Shown here one piece after another: positions 38,259 through 48,457 of a DNA stretch of 64,000 bases; position 1 is the stretch's first letter, and every line of letters starts with the position of its first letter. Source of the stretch: Pseudoxanthomonas suwonensis (GTDB taxonomy: Bacteria; Pseudomonadota; Gammaproteobacteria; Xanthomonadales; Xanthomonadaceae); assembly GCF_010093235.1 (NCBI RefSeq), contig NZ_PDWP01000005.1, forward strand, positions 1 through 64,000. Reading direction: 5' to 3'. Position numbers and translations under genes: made by a program. The notes under the pieces are model-generated. The model was not told the DNA's origin, did no database searches, and saw only the letters and a program-made list of their open reading frames with translations.

Positions 38259-39731
38259 ATGAGTTCCACCGAAACCCCACGCCTTTCCCCCGCCACGCTG
38301 GGCCGGATCCCGGCCAATGTCGCGACTCCGGCCTACGACCGCGCGGCCACCCGCATCGGCATCGTCCATCTCGGCCCGGGCGCGTTCCATCGCGCCCACC
38401 AGGCGGTCTACCTGGACGACCTGCTGGCGATCGATCCGTCCTGGGCGATCAGTGCGGTGTCGCTGCACAGCGCCGGCGTGCGCGACGCGCTGGCGCCACA
38501 GGACGGTCTGTACACCCTGGTGCTGCTGGGCGAGCAGCCGCGGCTGCGGGTGATCGGTTCGATCCGCGAGGTGCTGTGCGCGCCGCGCCAGCGCGAGGCG
38601 GTGGCCACGCGCCTGGCCGATGCCGACGTGCGCCTGGTGACGCTGACCATCACCGAGAAGGGCTACTGCCTGTCCGCCGATGGCGTGGATGCCGCCCACC
38701 CCGACATCGCCCACGACCTGGCCCATCCGCGCGAGCCGGCCAGCGCGATCGGCTGGCTGGTCGAGGGCCTGCGCCTGCGTCGCGAGCGTGGCCTGCCGGC
38801 CTACACCGTGCTCAGCTGCGACAACCTGGCCGACAACGGCGGCCGCCTGCGCCGCGCGGTGCTGGACTACGCCGGACGCATCGATCCGGAGCTGGCGGCG
38901 TGGATCGGGCGCGAGGTCGGCTTCCCGCGCTCGATGGTCGACAGCATCACCCCGGCTACCGACGACGGCGTGCGCGCGCAGGTGCAGTCCGCGCTGGGCG
39001 TGGCCGACGCCTGGCCGGTGCAGCGCGAGCCGTACACACAGTGGGTGGTGGAGGACGATTCCCGCACCGGCCGCCCGCCGCTGGAACGCGCCGGCGTGGT
39101 GATGAGCGGCGACATCGCCGGCTACGACCGCGCCAAGCTGCGCCTGCTCAATGCGCCGCATTCGGCGCTGGCCTACCTCGGCTCGCTGATGGAGCTGGAG
39201 AGCGTGGCCGATGCCATGCGCGATCCGGTGCTGGCCGGCTTCGTCGAGCGCCTGATGCGGGAGGACATCGTGCCCTCGCTGCAGGTGCCGGAAGGCTTCG
39301 ACCCGCACGCCTATGTCGGCGCCATCCTCGAGCGCTTCCGCAATCCCGCCATCCGCCACCTGCTGGCGCAGATCGCCTGGGACGGATCGCAGAAGATCCC
39401 GGTGCGCCTGCTGGGCACCATCGCCGAGGCGTTGGCTGCCGGCCGGCCGATCGACCGCCTGTGCCTGCCGGTGGCCGGCTGGCTGCAGTTCGTGCGCCGC
39501 CAGGCCGGACGTGGCGTGGCCATCCCCGATCCGCTGGCGACCGGGCTGGCGCGTATCGGCGCGGCCTGCAGCGGCGATGCAGCCCAGGACGTGAACGCGT
39601 TCCTCGCACTGGACGGCGTGTTCGGTACGCTGGCCGGCGATGCGCGCTTCGTCGCGGCGCTGCGCGATGCCTACGCCGCGCTCGACCCGGCCACGCCCGA
39701 CCACCTGCGCCAAGTACTTGCCGCGGCCTGA
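38259..39731 (+). CDS. uxuB: Fructuronate reductase UxuB (mannitol dehydrogenase family)
   Basis: 490 residues. The N-terminal NAD-binding half opens with GIVHLGPGAFHRAHQAVYLDDL, and TITEKGYCLSADG and SCDNLADNGG follow, all typical of fructuronate/tagaturonate reductases. It reduces D-fructuronate to D-mannonate, joining UxaC (56364) to ManD (32272). The ATG at 38259 has a poor ribosome site, but conserved sequence begins about 20 residues in. Mannitol dehydrogenase is the other family function; the glucuronate neighbours favour UxuB. Confidence 0.9.
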   Translation: MSSTETPRLSPATLGRIPANVATPAYDRAATRIGIVHLGPGAFHRAHQAVYLDDLLAIDPSWAISAVSLHSAGVRDALAPQDGLYTLVLLGEQPRLRVIGSIREVLCAPRQREAVATRLADADVRLVTLTITEKGYCLSADGVDAAHPDIAHDLAHPREPASAIGWLVEGLRLRRERGLPAYTVLSCDNLADNGGRLRRAVLDYAGRIDPELAAWIGREVGFPRSMVDSITPATDDGVRAQVQSALGVADAWPVQREPYTQWVVEDDSRTGRPPLERAGVVMSGDIAGYDRAKLRLLNAPHSALAYLGSLMELESVADAMRDPVLAGFVERLMREDIVPSLQVPEGFDPHAYVGAILERFRNPAIRHLLAQIAWDGSQKIPVRLLGTIAEALAAGRPIDRLCLPVAGWLQFVRRQAGRGVAIPDPLATGLARIGAACSGDAAQDVNAFLALDGVFGTLAGDARFVAALRDAYAALDPATPDHLRQVLAAA

Positions 39732-39770
39732 CCGGCCCGTTTCCCCCAACCGTCGAACAGTGGAGTGACC

Positions 39771-40589
39771 ATGACCGCCAGTCTTACCCGCCACGCCACC
39801 GCCGATGGTCCCCGCTGGGCCCTGGACGGCCGCTACCTGCCCGCGGGCTTCAGCCTCGCCGCCTGGCTGGCCCTGCCGGCTGCGGCGGCGAAGGCGGCGC
39901 TGGAAGGAGCGGCCACCGACGAGCCCGCCAATGGCCCGCTGCTGGCGCCGATCGAGGATGTCCAGGAGGCCTGGGCCAGCGGCGTCACCTACCTCAGCAG
40001 CCGCATGGCGCGCGAGGCCGAATCGCAGAGCGCGGACGTCTACCAGAAGGTGTACGCCGCGCCGCGCCCGGAGCTGTTCTTCAAGGCCGCCGGCTGGCGC
40101 ACCGTCGGCCATGGCCAGCCGATCCGGGTGCGGGCCGACAGCCACTGGAACGTGCCCGAGCCGGAGCTGGTGCTGCTGGTCGACACGGCCGGCGCGATCC
40201 GCGGCTACAGCGTGGGCGACGACGTGTCCTCGCGCAGCATCGAGGGCGAGAACCCGCTTTACCTGCCGCAGGCCAAGGTCTACGACGGTTCCTGCGCGAT
40301 CGGCCCGGCGATCCGCCTGTGCCCGGCCACGGCCATGAACGACCTGGCGATCGGCCTGCAGATCCTGCGCGATGGCGCGGTCGCCTTCTCCGGCCAGACC
40401 CGCACCTCGCAGATCAAGCGCGGCCTGGACGAGCTGGCCGGCTACCTGTTCCGCGAACTGTCGTTCCCGTTTGGCGCCTTCCTGTTCACCGGTACCGGCA
40501 TCGTGCCGGACGAATCCTTCACCCTGCAGTCCGGCGACGTGGTGCGCATCGAGATCGACGGCCTGGTCCTGGAGAACCCCGTGCAATGA
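39771..40589 (+). CDS. FAH-family 2-keto-3-deoxypentonate dehydratase
   Basis: 272 residues with the fumarylacetoacetate hydrolase fold. The metal site is visible in [11 protein letters not shown] and [22 protein letters not shown]-type text (acidic ligands in EPE and GDD). The end [20 protein letters not shown] is the family's closing motif. Next to a YjhG dehydratase and a ketoglutarate semialdehyde dehydrogenase, it most likely turns 2-keto-3-deoxy-D-xylonate or L-arabonate into alpha-ketoglutarate semialdehyde, as related FAH-fold enzymes do in oxidative pentose pathways. The stop codon overlaps the next start (ATGA). True tyrosine-pathway activity is unlikely here. Confidence 0.85.
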   Translation: MTASLTRHATADGPRWALDGRYLPAGFSLAAWLALPAAAAKAALEGAATDEPANGPLLAPIEDVQEAWASGVTYLSSRMAREAESQSADVYQKVYAAPRPELFFKAAGWRTVGHGQPIRVRADSHWNVPEPELVLLVDTAGAIRGYSVGDDVSSRSIEGENPLYLPQAKVYDGSCAIGPAIRLCPATAMNDLAIGLQILRDGAVAFSGQTRTSQIKRGLDELAGYLFRELSFPFGAFLFTGTGIVPDESFTLQSGDVVRIEIDGLVLENPVQ

Positions 40590-42184
40590 GCAAGTCCAAC
40601 CTGCAACCCATCCTGCTCGACGGCCGCTGGGCCGCGGCCGACTCCCCGGCCGGAAGCTTCCGCGCCTGGAATCCCTCCCAGAAGCTGGAACTCGACAGCC
40701 ACGATTTCCCGGTCTCCGGCTGGGAAGACCTCGACGCCATGCTCGAAGCCGGCAAGCGCGCGGCTGTCGAACTGGCGCGACTGCCCGGCGAACGCATCGC
40801 GGAATTCCTCGAGGCCTTCGCCGCCGGCATCGAGGCGCGCGCCGAGGCGCTGATCGAATCCGCGCACCGCGAAACCGGGCTGCCGGCCGAGCCGCGCCTG
40901 CGCAAGGCCGAGCTGCCGCGCACCACCGGCCAGCTGCGCCAGGCCGCGCAGGCGGCGCGTGACGGCAGCTGGGCGCGCCCGACCATCGACACCGCCAACA
41001 ACCTGCGCTCCATGCATGGTCCGCTGGGTGGCCCGGTGGTGGTGTTCGGCCCCAACAACTTCCCGTTCGCCTTCAACGGCGTGTCCGGCGGCGACTTCGC
41101 CGCGGCCATTGCCGCGGGCAACCCGGTGATCGCCAAGGCGCATCCGGCGCATCCGTACACCTCGCTGCTGCTGGCCCAGGCCGCGGCCGAGGCGGTGCAG
41201 GCCAGCGGGCTGCCCTCGGGCACGGTGCAGATGTTCTTCCACACCAGCAACGAGCTGGGCCTGCGCCTGGTCGCCGACCCGCGGACCGCGGCCATCGCGT
41301 TCACCGGCAGCCGCCCGGCAGGCATGGCGATCAAGGCCGCGGCCGATGCCGCCGGCAAGCCGGCCTACCTGGAGATGTCCTCGGTCAACCCGGTGTTCGT
41401 GCTGCCCGGCGCGCTGCGCGAGCGCGGCGCGGCGATCGCCGGCGAGCTCGCCGCTTCCTGCGCGATGGGCGCGGGCCAGTTCTGCACCCGCCCGGGTGTC
41501 ACCGTGCTGCCGCCGGGCGAGCACACCGAAGCCTTCGTACAGGAGATGCAGCGCCTGACCGCGGCCACGCCGGCCGGCGTGCTGCTGACCTCGCGCGCGC
41601 CGGAGTCGGTGGCCGGAGCGGTGGCCTCGCTGCGCGCGGCCGGCGCCGAACTGCTGGCCGGTGGCGGCATCGCCGAGGACGCCGCCGGCTTCGCTTTCCA
41701 GCCGACCCTGCTGCGCGTGTCCGGCAAGCGGTTCCTGGAAGCCCCGCACGAGCTGCAGAACGAGGCCTTCGGCCAGGTATGCCTGCTGGTGCTGGCCGAG
41801 TCGGAAGAGCAGATGCTGCAGGTCGCGCATGCGCTGGAGGGCAACCTGACCGGTACCATCTACAGCGACACCGCCGGCTCGGACGATGCGCAGTACGACG
41901 TGATCGCGCCGGTGCTGCGCACCCGCGTCGGCCGCCTGATCAACGACCGCATGCCCACCGGCGTGGCGGTGTCGCCGGCGCAGAACCACGGCGGCCCGTA
42001 TCCGGCCACTGGCCATCCGGCGTTCACCGCGGTCGGCATCCCGGCCTCGCTGCTGCGCTTTTCCGCATTGCACAGCTACGACAACGTGCGCCCGCACCGG
42101 CTGCCGCCGGCGCTGCGCGATGCCAATCCCACCGGCACCCTGTGGCGCCTGGTGGATGGCAAGTGGACCACCGCCGACGCATGA
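40586..42184 (+). CDS. Alpha-ketoglutarate semialdehyde dehydrogenase (NADP+)
   Basis: 532 residues of the aldehyde dehydrogenase superfamily. The catalytic Cys lies in [11 protein letters not shown] and the general-base Glu in [13 protein letters not shown]. Cofactor binding is indicated by [11 protein letters not shown] and [12 protein letters not shown]. The length and the MSSVNP wording match the 2,5-dioxopentanoate dehydrogenase subgroup. It oxidises alpha-ketoglutarate semialdehyde to alpha-ketoglutarate, the last step of oxidative pentonate degradation. The start codon overlaps the FAH gene by 4 bp. Confidence 0.92.
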   Translation: MSKSNLQPILLDGRWAAADSPAGSFRAWNPSQKLELDSHDFPVSGWEDLDAMLEAGKRAAVELARLPGERIAEFLEAFAAGIEARAEALIESAHRETGLPAEPRLRKAELPRTTGQLRQAAQAARDGSWARPTIDTANNLRSMHGPLGGPVVVFGPNNFPFAFNGVSGGDFAAAIAAGNPVIAKAHPAHPYTSLLLAQAAAEAVQASGLPSGTVQMFFHTSNELGLRLVADPRTAAIAFTGSRPAGMAIKAAADAAGKPAYLEMSSVNPVFVLPGALRERGAAIAGELAASCAMGAGQFCTRPGVTVLPPGEHTEAFVQEMQRLTAATPAGVLLTSRAPESVAGAVASLRAAGAELLAGGGIAEDAAGFAFQPTLLRVSGKRFLEAPHELQNEAFGQVCLLVLAESEEQMLQVAHALEGNLTGTIYSDTAGSDDAQYDVIAPVLRTRVGRLINDRMPTGVAVSPAQNHGGPYPATGHPAFTAVGIPASLLRFSALHSYDNVRPHRLPPALRDANPTGTLWRLVDGKWTTADA

Positions 42185-42192
42185 GGTGAACG

Positions 42193-44199
42193 ATGCAGGC
42201 TGATGCCCTCGACGCGATCCTCGGCGACGGAACCGCCCTGGCGGAAACCCGTACCTCCGGCGAGGGTCCGCCCGGGCGCCTGCCGATCGACGACGCGACC
42301 CTGCGCCAGGCGCCCAGCGGCCACCTGTTCGGCATGACCCAGAATGCCGGCATGGGCTGGCGCGCCAGCGAGATCGCGCGCGATCCGTACCTGATCGTCA
42401 GCACCCAGGGCGGACTGCGCGCCGGGGACGGCCAGCCGGTCGCACTCGGCCTGCATACCGGCCACTGGGAGATCGACCGCCTGGTGCGCGCCGCCGCGGA
42501 AACGTTCGCCGGCCACGGCGGCCTGCCGTTCTCGGTGATGTGCTCGGATCCGTGCGATGGCCGCACCCAGGGCACGACCGGCATGTTCGACAGCCTGCCG
42601 GACCGCAACGACGCCGCGATGACCATGCGCCGCCTGGTGCGCTCGCTGCCCACGCGCCGCGGCGTGCTGGGCATCACCACCTGCGACAAGGGCCTGCCGG
42701 CAATGATGCTGGCCCTGGCCGGCTGCGGCGACCTGCCCAGCGTGATCGTGCCCGGCGGCGTGACCCTGCCGGCGCGCGGCGCCGAGGACACGGCCAAGGT
42801 GCAGACCATCGGCGCGCGCTATGCGCATGGCCTGATCGACCTCGAACACGCCGCGGCCATGGGCTGCCGCGCCTGCGGATCGCCCGGTGGCGGCTGCCAG
42901 TTCCTCGGTACCGCCGCGACCTCGCAGGTGATCGCCGAGGCGCTGGGCATCGCCCTGCCACACAGTGCGCTGGCACCTTCCGGCGAGCCGGTATGGCTGG
43001 ACATGGCGCGGCGCTCGGCGCTGGCCCTGATGCGGCTGGCCCAGGCCGGCACGCCGCTGTCGGCCATCCTGACCCGCAAGGCAGTGGAGAACGCGCTGGT
43101 CGTGCATGCGGCCTTCGGCGGTTCCACCAACCTGCTGCTGCACGTGCCGGCGATCGCGCGTGCCGCCGGACTTGCCGCGCCGACGGTGGCCGACTGGACC
43201 GCCGCCAACCGCGCCACCCCGCGCCTGGTCGACGCCCTGCCCAACGGCCCGCGCCACCATCCCACGGTGCAGGTGTTCATGGCCGGCGGCGTGCCCGAGG
43301 TGATGCTGCACCTGCGCGACATGGGACTGCTGCATCTGGACATCCCCACGGTCAGCGGCCGCACGGTCGGCGAGAACCTGGAATGGTGGGAGCACAGCCA
43401 GGCACGCCGCATCGCGCGGCAGCGGCTGCGCGAGCTCGATGGCGTCGATCCCGGCAACGTGATCATGGGTCCGGACGCGGCCCGTGCCGCCGGGTTGACG
43501 TCTGCACTGGTGTTCCCGGTCGGCAACCTCGCGCCCGACGGCTCGGTGATCAAGGCCACCTCGATCGATCCTTCGGTGGTCGACGCGGACAACGTCTACC
43601 GCCACACCGGCAGGGCGCGGGTGTTCGCCAGCGAGCACGAGGCCATCGCCGCGATCAAGGCCAAGGGCGAGGGCGCGGTGGTGGCCGGTGACGTCGTCGT
43701 GCTGGCCGGCTGCGGCCCGGCGGGTACCGGCATGGAGGAGACCTACCAGCTCACCTCCGCGCTCAAGTACCTGCCCTGGGGCAAGCACGTGCCGGTGCTG
43801 ACCGATGCGCGTTTCTCCGGCGTTTCCACCGGCGCCTGCATCGGCCATGTCGGGCCGGAGGCGCTGGCCGGCGGACCGATCGGCCGGCTGCGCGATGGCG
43901 ACCTGGTGCGGATCGTGATCGATCGCAACACGCTGCAGGGGAGCATCGACTTCATCGGCACCGACGAGGCGAACCCGTTGTCGCCGGCGGAAGCTGCGCA
44001 GGTGCTGGCGTCGCGCCCGCTGCACCCGGCCATCGCCCCGCATCCGAAGCTGCCGGCCGACACCCGCCTGTGGGCCGCGCTGCAGGAAGCCAGCGGGGGC
44101 ACCTGGGGCGGTTGCGTCTACGACGTGGATGCCATCGTCGAGACCCTGCGCGCCGGCCGCGAGGCGCTGGCGCAGCGTCGCGCGGCAACGGAGGGCTGA
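42193..44199 (+). CDS. yjhG: YjhG/YagF-type D-xylonate dehydratase (IlvD/Edd family)
   Basis: 668 residues. It resembles E. coli YjhG closely along the length: NAGMGW near the start, [24 protein letters not shown]-like [37 protein letters not shown] and [13 protein letters not shown]. The Cys residues in these segments would hold the Fe-S cluster of the family. It dehydrates D-xylonate, possibly also L-arabonate or related acids, to the 2-keto-3-deoxy acid used by the FAH-family enzyme. GAGGTGA precedes the ATG, 8 bp after the dehydrogenase gene. Confidence 0.93.
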   Translation: MQADALDAILGDGTALAETRTSGEGPPGRLPIDDATLRQAPSGHLFGMTQNAGMGWRASEIARDPYLIVSTQGGLRAGDGQPVALGLHTGHWEIDRLVRAAAETFAGHGGLPFSVMCSDPCDGRTQGTTGMFDSLPDRNDAAMTMRRLVRSLPTRRGVLGITTCDKGLPAMMLALAGCGDLPSVIVPGGVTLPARGAEDTAKVQTIGARYAHGLIDLEHAAAMGCRACGSPGGGCQFLGTAATSQVIAEALGIALPHSALAPSGEPVWLDMARRSALALMRLAQAGTPLSAILTRKAVENALVVHAAFGGSTNLLLHVPAIARAAGLAAPTVADWTAANRATPRLVDALPNGPRHHPTVQVFMAGGVPEVMLHLRDMGLLHLDIPTVSGRTVGENLEWWEHSQARRIARQRLRELDGVDPGNVIMGPDAARAAGLTSALVFPVGNLAPDGSVIKATSIDPSVVDADNVYRHTGRARVFASEHEAIAAIKAKGEGAVVAGDVVVLAGCGPAGTGMEETYQLTSALKYLPWGKHVPVLTDARFSGVSTGACIGHVGPEALAGGPIGRLRDGDLVRIVIDRNTLQGSIDFIGTDEANPLSPAEAAQVLASRPLHPAIAPHPKLPADTRLWAALQEASGGTWGGCVYDVDAIVETLRAGREALAQRRAATEG

Positions 44200-44274
44200 T
44201 CCCGCGCACCCGCACGAACTGATCGCGCCGGCCGTGGCCGGACGTCGTACCACTCACTCCCGGGGAGTTGCTGG

Positions 44275-45588
44275 ATGGTCACGTTCCTCATCATCGCCGC
44301 CGCCATCGCGCTGCAGATCTTCCTCACCGCGCGCAAGCTGAGCCCGTTCCTGTCGCTGCTGGTGGTGGCGATCCCGCTGGGCCTGGCGTTGGGGATCGCG
44401 CCGCAGGACCTGGTGAAGACCATCGACACCGGCGTGGGCAGCACGCTGGCCGGGCTGGCACTGGTGATCGTGCTCGGCGCGATCCTGGGCAAGGTGCTGG
44501 AGGAAAGCGGCGCGGCGGAGAAGATCGCCACCACCCTGATCGGCGCCTTCGGCGAGCGCAACATCCAGTGGGCGCTGCTGCTGACCGGCTTCCTGGTCGG
44601 CATCCCGCTGTACTTCAATGCCGGCTTCATCATCCTGGTGCCGCTGATCTTCTCGCTGGCGCGACGCACCGGCCTGCCGATCCTGCTGCTGGCCATCCCC
44701 ACCGTGGCCTCGCTGAGCACCACCCACTGCTTCCTGCCGCCGCATCCGGGACCAGTGGTGCTGGTGAACGCCTTCGGCGCGGACATGGGCCGCACCCTGC
44801 TGTACGGCTTGGTGATGGCGGTGCCGGCGGTGGGGATTGCAGGCCCCTGGCTGTCGCGCGGGCTGAAATCGATCAACCCGCCGCTGCCGGACCTGTTCAA
44901 CGGTCCGGAAGATGGTGCGCGCGGCGAGCTGCCGGGCGCGGCATGCTCGTTCCTGATCGCGCTGTCGCCGGTGCTGCTGATCAGCGTCTCGGTGGTTGCC
45001 GACGGCGTGCTGCCGGAAGGCCTGGTGCGCACCGCGCTGCTGTTCCTTGGAAACCCGACCGTGGCCCTGCTGCTGTCGACCCTGCTTGCGTTCTGGTTCC
45101 TCGGCCATCGCCGCGGCGTCGGCCTGGAGCAGCAGACACGCTGGCTCAATGCCGCCATCGGCGGCATCGCCGTGATCCTGCTGATCATCACCGCGGGCGG
45201 CGTGTTCAAGCAGGTGCTGGTCGACAGCGGCGTGGGCGCGACCATCGCCGCCCTGGCCGGGCAGTGGCAGATGCCACCGCTGCTGTTCGCCTGGCTGGCC
45301 ACCGCGCTGCTGCGGGTGATGATCGGTTCCTCCACCGTGGCGGTGATCACCGCCGCCGGCGTGGTCGGCCCGCTGGTCGAGACCACCGGCGTGTCGCCGG
45401 AGCTGATGGTGCTGGCGGTGGGCGCCGGCAGCGTGTTCGGCTCCCACGTCAACGACTCGGCCTTCTGGATGTTCAAGGAATTCTTCAACCTGTCCATGGC
45501 GCAGACCTTCCGCTCATGGACGGTGATGGAATCCACCATCTCCGTGGTCGGCCTGGCCGGCGTGCTGCTGCTGGACCTGGTGGCCTGA
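44275..45588 (+). CDS. GntP-family permease, probable sugar-acid importer
   Basis: 437 residues, almost wholly hydrophobic with about 12 membrane segments. GntP features include GIALGIAPQDLVKTID-like text near residue 40, PTVASLSTTHCFLPPHPGPV, and GSSTVAVITAAGVVGPL. The family moves gluconate and related aldonates with protons. In E. coli a GntP-type gene (yjhF) neighbours yjhG, and the same pair occurs here, so xylonate or another pentonate is the likely cargo. The start ATG follows CGGGGAG. It is the last gene of the plus-strand run; I see no clear terminator before the convergent gene at 45628. Confidence 0.9.
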   Translation: MVTFLIIAAAIALQIFLTARKLSPFLSLLVVAIPLGLALGIAPQDLVKTIDTGVGSTLAGLALVIVLGAILGKVLEESGAAEKIATTLIGAFGERNIQWALLLTGFLVGIPLYFNAGFIILVPLIFSLARRTGLPILLLAIPTVASLSTTHCFLPPHPGPVVLVNAFGADMGRTLLYGLVMAVPAVGIAGPWLSRGLKSINPPLPDLFNGPEDGARGELPGAACSFLIALSPVLLISVSVVADGVLPEGLVRTALLFLGNPTVALLLSTLLAFWFLGHRRGVGLEQQTRWLNAAIGGIAVILLIITAGGVFKQVLVDSGVGATIAALAGQWQMPPLLFAWLATALLRVMIGSSTVAVITAAGVVGPLVETTGVSPELMVLAVGAGSVFGSHVNDSAFWMFKEFFNLSMAQTFRSWTVMESTISVVGLAGVLLLDLVA

Positions 45589-45627
45589 CGATGCGGCTGG
45601 CACGACCTTGGGACAGTGGTCCAGGGC

Positions 45628-46623
45628 TCAGTCCAGTCGCGCCAGCCAGGCGTTGGTGAGCGCGGTACTGTCGCCGGCCGCTGGACCGGGGGACCTGAGC
45701 AAGGACCAGCCGTCCGGGTACTGCATGCGCAGCGGCCGGAGCTTCCACGACAGCTGCTGGTAGGCCGCGGGAACTTCGTCGAGTTCGCGGTCACCCAGCT
45801 CCGGCATCGCGCCGGCCTGGACCAGGACGCCGCCGTCGTACTCGTGCAGCCCGAACCCGGCCCCCAGGTCGTCGAGCACGGTCGCGCGTCCCCCCAGCGC
45901 CCGCAGGACCTCATCGTCCAGCGCGGTCAGCCAGTTGGCGCTCTTGAGCTTCAGCGGCGGGCCGCAGCGGCGTGCCATCGAGGCCACGGACGAGGCATGG
46001 TCCACGTCCAGCCCCGGGAAGCGTTCGGCCACCATCGTGGCCAGGTAGCCGCTGCGCCGGAATTCGGCCTGGTCCAGGCTGGGCAGGGCCGCGTAGCCGG
46101 CGTAGCCATGGAACGGACTGAGCAGGGTGCACCAGTGGTGGACCAGCCGGGCGAACGCCTCCAGTCCGCCGCGCTCGCGCCACCAGCCCAGCGGGAACGT
46201 AGCGCGGAAGAAGGCCGGACGCGTGTGCAGGGGCGCGGCCTGGCTGCTTGCGGCGCCGAACTCCAGGTCGAAATGGCTGGCTATCCGTGGCTCCCTCTCG
46301 CCGTAAAACACACCACCGAAGGAATGGTTGTCGACGTCGTCGCCTGCGGCGATCGCCTCGGCCAGCCGCACGTCACCGGGACGGTAATCGCCAAGGGACG
46401 CATTGCGGACCGAGTCCATGCCGCTGGCAATCCGCCCGCCCACCAGGTCCAGGTAGTGGTCGGCGCAGCGGGCCAGCGCCAGCCGCGTCCGCGGGCACTG
46501 CGGATCGCGCATGTACAGGCTGCAGCCCAGCCCCATGCGCAGGCGCACATCCGGCTTGCGGTCCAGGGGGTTGGCCAGTTCGAACTCGTCCATGTGCTGG
46601 ACGAGGAAATCCCGGGTGATCAA
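45628..46623 (-). CDS. DUF3396 family protein (type VI immunity-like)
   Basis: 331 residues. The middle and end have DUF3396 wording: FFRATFPLGWWRERGG, WCTLLSPFHGYAGYAALPSL, and a Gly-rich end GAGFGLHEYDGGVLVQAGAMPELGD that is typical of the family. Some members are immunity proteins for type VI effectors; many occur as orphans. No effector gene lies next to it here. I set the start at a TTG (46623, LITRDFLVQHMDEFEL), which aligns with usual N-termini; an ATG at 46593 is possible. It is 82 bp downstream of the halogenase-like gene and may share its transcript. Confidence 0.7.
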   Translation of the reverse strand: MITRDFLVQHMDEFELANPLDRKPDVRLRMGLGCSLYMRDPQCPRTRLALARCADHYLDLVGGRIASGMDSVRNASLGDYRPGDVRLAEAIAAGDDVDNHSFGGVFYGEREPRIASHFDLEFGAASSQAAPLHTRPAFFRATFPLGWWRERGGLEAFARLVHHWCTLLSPFHGYAGYAALPSLDQAEFRRSGYLATMVAERFPGLDVDHASSVASMARRCGPPLKLKSANWLTALDDEVLRALGGRATVLDDLGAGFGLHEYDGGVLVQAGAMPELGDRELDEVPAAYQQLSWKLRPLRMQYPDGWSLLRSPGPAAGDSTALTNAWLARLD

Positions 46624-46705
46624 TGCAGGCGTCCTTGCTGTGGCAGTGCGGACCCGTGCGGCGGTCACCGCCGGAGAGGGCTGGCCGCATTCTGCACCAG
46701 GAGGC

Positions 46706-48388
46706 TCAGGCTTCGGCGGCCGCCGGCGCGGCTTCCTCGAGCGGCGCGAACCAGTGCGGCGGCAGCATCGCCGGATGGGCGTCGATGTCATGCCCCGCCA
46801 GCAGCGCGTCCAGGCCATGATCGCCGATATCCGTGAAGGCATCGCGGGCCAGGGCCAGCACCTCGGCCGCCAGCTGGCGCATGCCCGCCACCCAGCGTGC
46901 GGTGCGGGCGACATAGGCGTCGTCGTCCAGCTCGTCGGCCAGCGCGCCATTCATTTCCCGGCACCACTCCACCTCGTACTGGTCGTAGGCGCGGGCCTGG
47001 GTGAGGTCGGGCGTGCTGTCACGCGTGCCCCACTCGCGCATCAGGTGCTGCATGGCGAGATTCAGTGCACGTCCTTCGGCGAAATGGGGTTTGAGCCGCG
47101 AGAGGATCACCAGGTCCGCCTGGCGCCGGCTGAAGAACAGCGGCGCCAGCAGCGCCCAGTAGAAGACGTAGTCCCACAGCACCTTGATCGGCATCACCTG
47201 CGGGTGGCCGAAGATCGGGTACTGGTCCTGGTAGAGGGTCAGCGTGTTCTCGTAGAACGAGAAGTACAGCTGCTGGTAGAAATCGGCATACGGGCCGATG
47301 CGCGTGCCGGCGCGGTCCAGCTCCACCAGCTCGCACACGTAGGTGTTGCTGATGGCGATGAAATCGCTGCCCGGGGAGTAGAACGGATCCAGGAACAGCC
47401 CGGCCTCGCCAGTCAGCGCCCAGCGGTGTTCGGAATAGACCTGCTTGCAGCCATGGGAGAAGTGGCGCAGGAACAGGAAGTCCTGCAGCTCGAATACGGG
47501 ATTGTCCAGCGCCTCGTGCACGCGCGGCTGGTGCCGGCGCAGCCATTCCATCGCCCTGGCGTGGGTGTTCATCGTCTCCAGCGGATGCATCTTCGCGTCG
47601 CAGACGATGCCCAGCGAATGCGAGCCGGAGGCCAGCGGGATCAGCCAGAACCAGTAGCCCGGCCCGCACATGTGGTTGGTGGAGTTGATCCGGCGCGCAG
47701 GCTGGAAGCGCTGGCGCCACCATGGATCGTCCGACCACTGGTCCAGGTCGGTCTGCCCGTTGATCCGCCACCACACCGCGTTGGCGTCATGGTCGTTGGG
47801 CTGTGCCAGGTCGAGCTTGCGCTTGATCAGGCCGGCGCGGCCGGAGGCATCGACCACGAAGCGCGCCGCGAGCGTCTGCGACTGCCCATCGTGGTCGAAC
47901 TTCACCAGGTGTGGCGCATCGGACTCCGACAGTTCCAGGGTGCGCACCACGGCCTGGTCGAGGAACTCGACGCCGGCCTCGCGCACCCTGTCGCCAAGGA
48001 AGTTCTCGAAGCGGCCACGATCCAGCTGCCAGGAGGGCGTGGGCAGCAGGTGGCTGACGCCCATCTCGCTGCAGTCCTCGACCCGGTGCTGGCCATCGCT
48101 GAAGAAGTAGCGCAGGCCGTACTTGCGCAGCTGCTCGCTTTCCAGGTGCTCGCGCAGGCCAAGCACATCGGCGAAGTAGTGCGCGCCGATCTCGACCGTG
48201 GATTCGCCGACCTTGTACGCCGCCTCGCGCACGGGATGTGCGCGGCGCTCGACCACGGTCACCGAAAGGTCCGGATCGCGCTGGCGCAGTTGCAGGGCAA
48301 GCGTGAGGCCGGCCAGGCCGCCACCCAGGATCACCACGTCCCTGTACTGCGGCCCGTCACCGGCGGATTCCTTCCCTTCAGTGTCCAT
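46706..48388 (-). CDS. Flavin-dependent halogenase-like protein
   Basis: 560 residues. The FAD-binding GGGLAG lies at 22-27 in VVILGGGLAGLTLALQL. The halogenase marker WxWxIP is present as WFWLIP (about 243-248). A Lys stands before VGES (Lys59), comparable to the catalytic Lys of tryptophan halogenases. The C-terminal 150 residues are helical and outside the usual core. The expected substrate-site text near DPFYSPGSDFIAISN differs from tryptophan halogenases, so the substrate is not tryptophan with any certainty. No polyketide, peptide-synthetase or aryl-polyene genes are nearby. A flavin reductase partner is not visible. It may instead be a monooxygenase of the same fold. Confidence 0.75.
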   Translation of the reverse strand: MDTEGKESAGDGPQYRDVVILGGGLAGLTLALQLRQRDPDLSVTVVERRAHPVREAAYKVGESTVEIGAHYFADVLGLREHLESEQLRKYGLRYFFSDGQHRVEDCSEMGVSHLLPTPSWQLDRGRFENFLGDRVREAGVEFLDQAVVRTLELSESDAPHLVKFDHDGQSQTLAARFVVDASGRAGLIKRKLDLAQPNDHDANAVWWRINGQTDLDQWSDDPWWRQRFQPARRINSTNHMCGPGYWFWLIPLASGSHSLGIVCDAKMHPLETMNTHARAMEWLRRHQPRVHEALDNPVFELQDFLFLRHFSHGCKQVYSEHRWALTGEAGLFLDPFYSPGSDFIAISNTYVCELVELDRAGTRIGPYADFYQQLYFSFYENTLTLYQDQYPIFGHPQVMPIKVLWDYVFYWALLAPLFFSRRQADLVILSRLKPHFAEGRALNLAMQHLMREWGTRDSTPDLTQARAYDQYEVEWCREMNGALADELDDDAYVARTARWVAGMRQLAAEVLALARDAFTDIGDHGLDALLAGHDIDAHPAMLPPHWFAPLEEAAPAAAEA

Positions 48389-48457
48389 TCGTCCAGCTCC
48401 CGGGCGCCGGTAGCGCCAATGCCTGCACTATGCCGTCAGCGTGGAGCCGGCGGCAAT

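Noticed and set aside
39771-40589. True fumarylacetoacetase of tyrosine breakdown
   Set aside because: The protein is short (272 residues), and its neighbours are pentonate enzymes, not homogentisate genes.
45589-45627. Intrinsic terminator between the GntP gene and the DUF3396 gene
   Set aside because: The 39-bp gap shows no stem with a T-run on either strand.
46624-46950. Longer N-terminus for the DUF3396 protein
   Set aside because: The upstream in-frame sequence lies inside the halogenase-like gene in another frame and is low-complexity (Trp, Arg and Pro rich).
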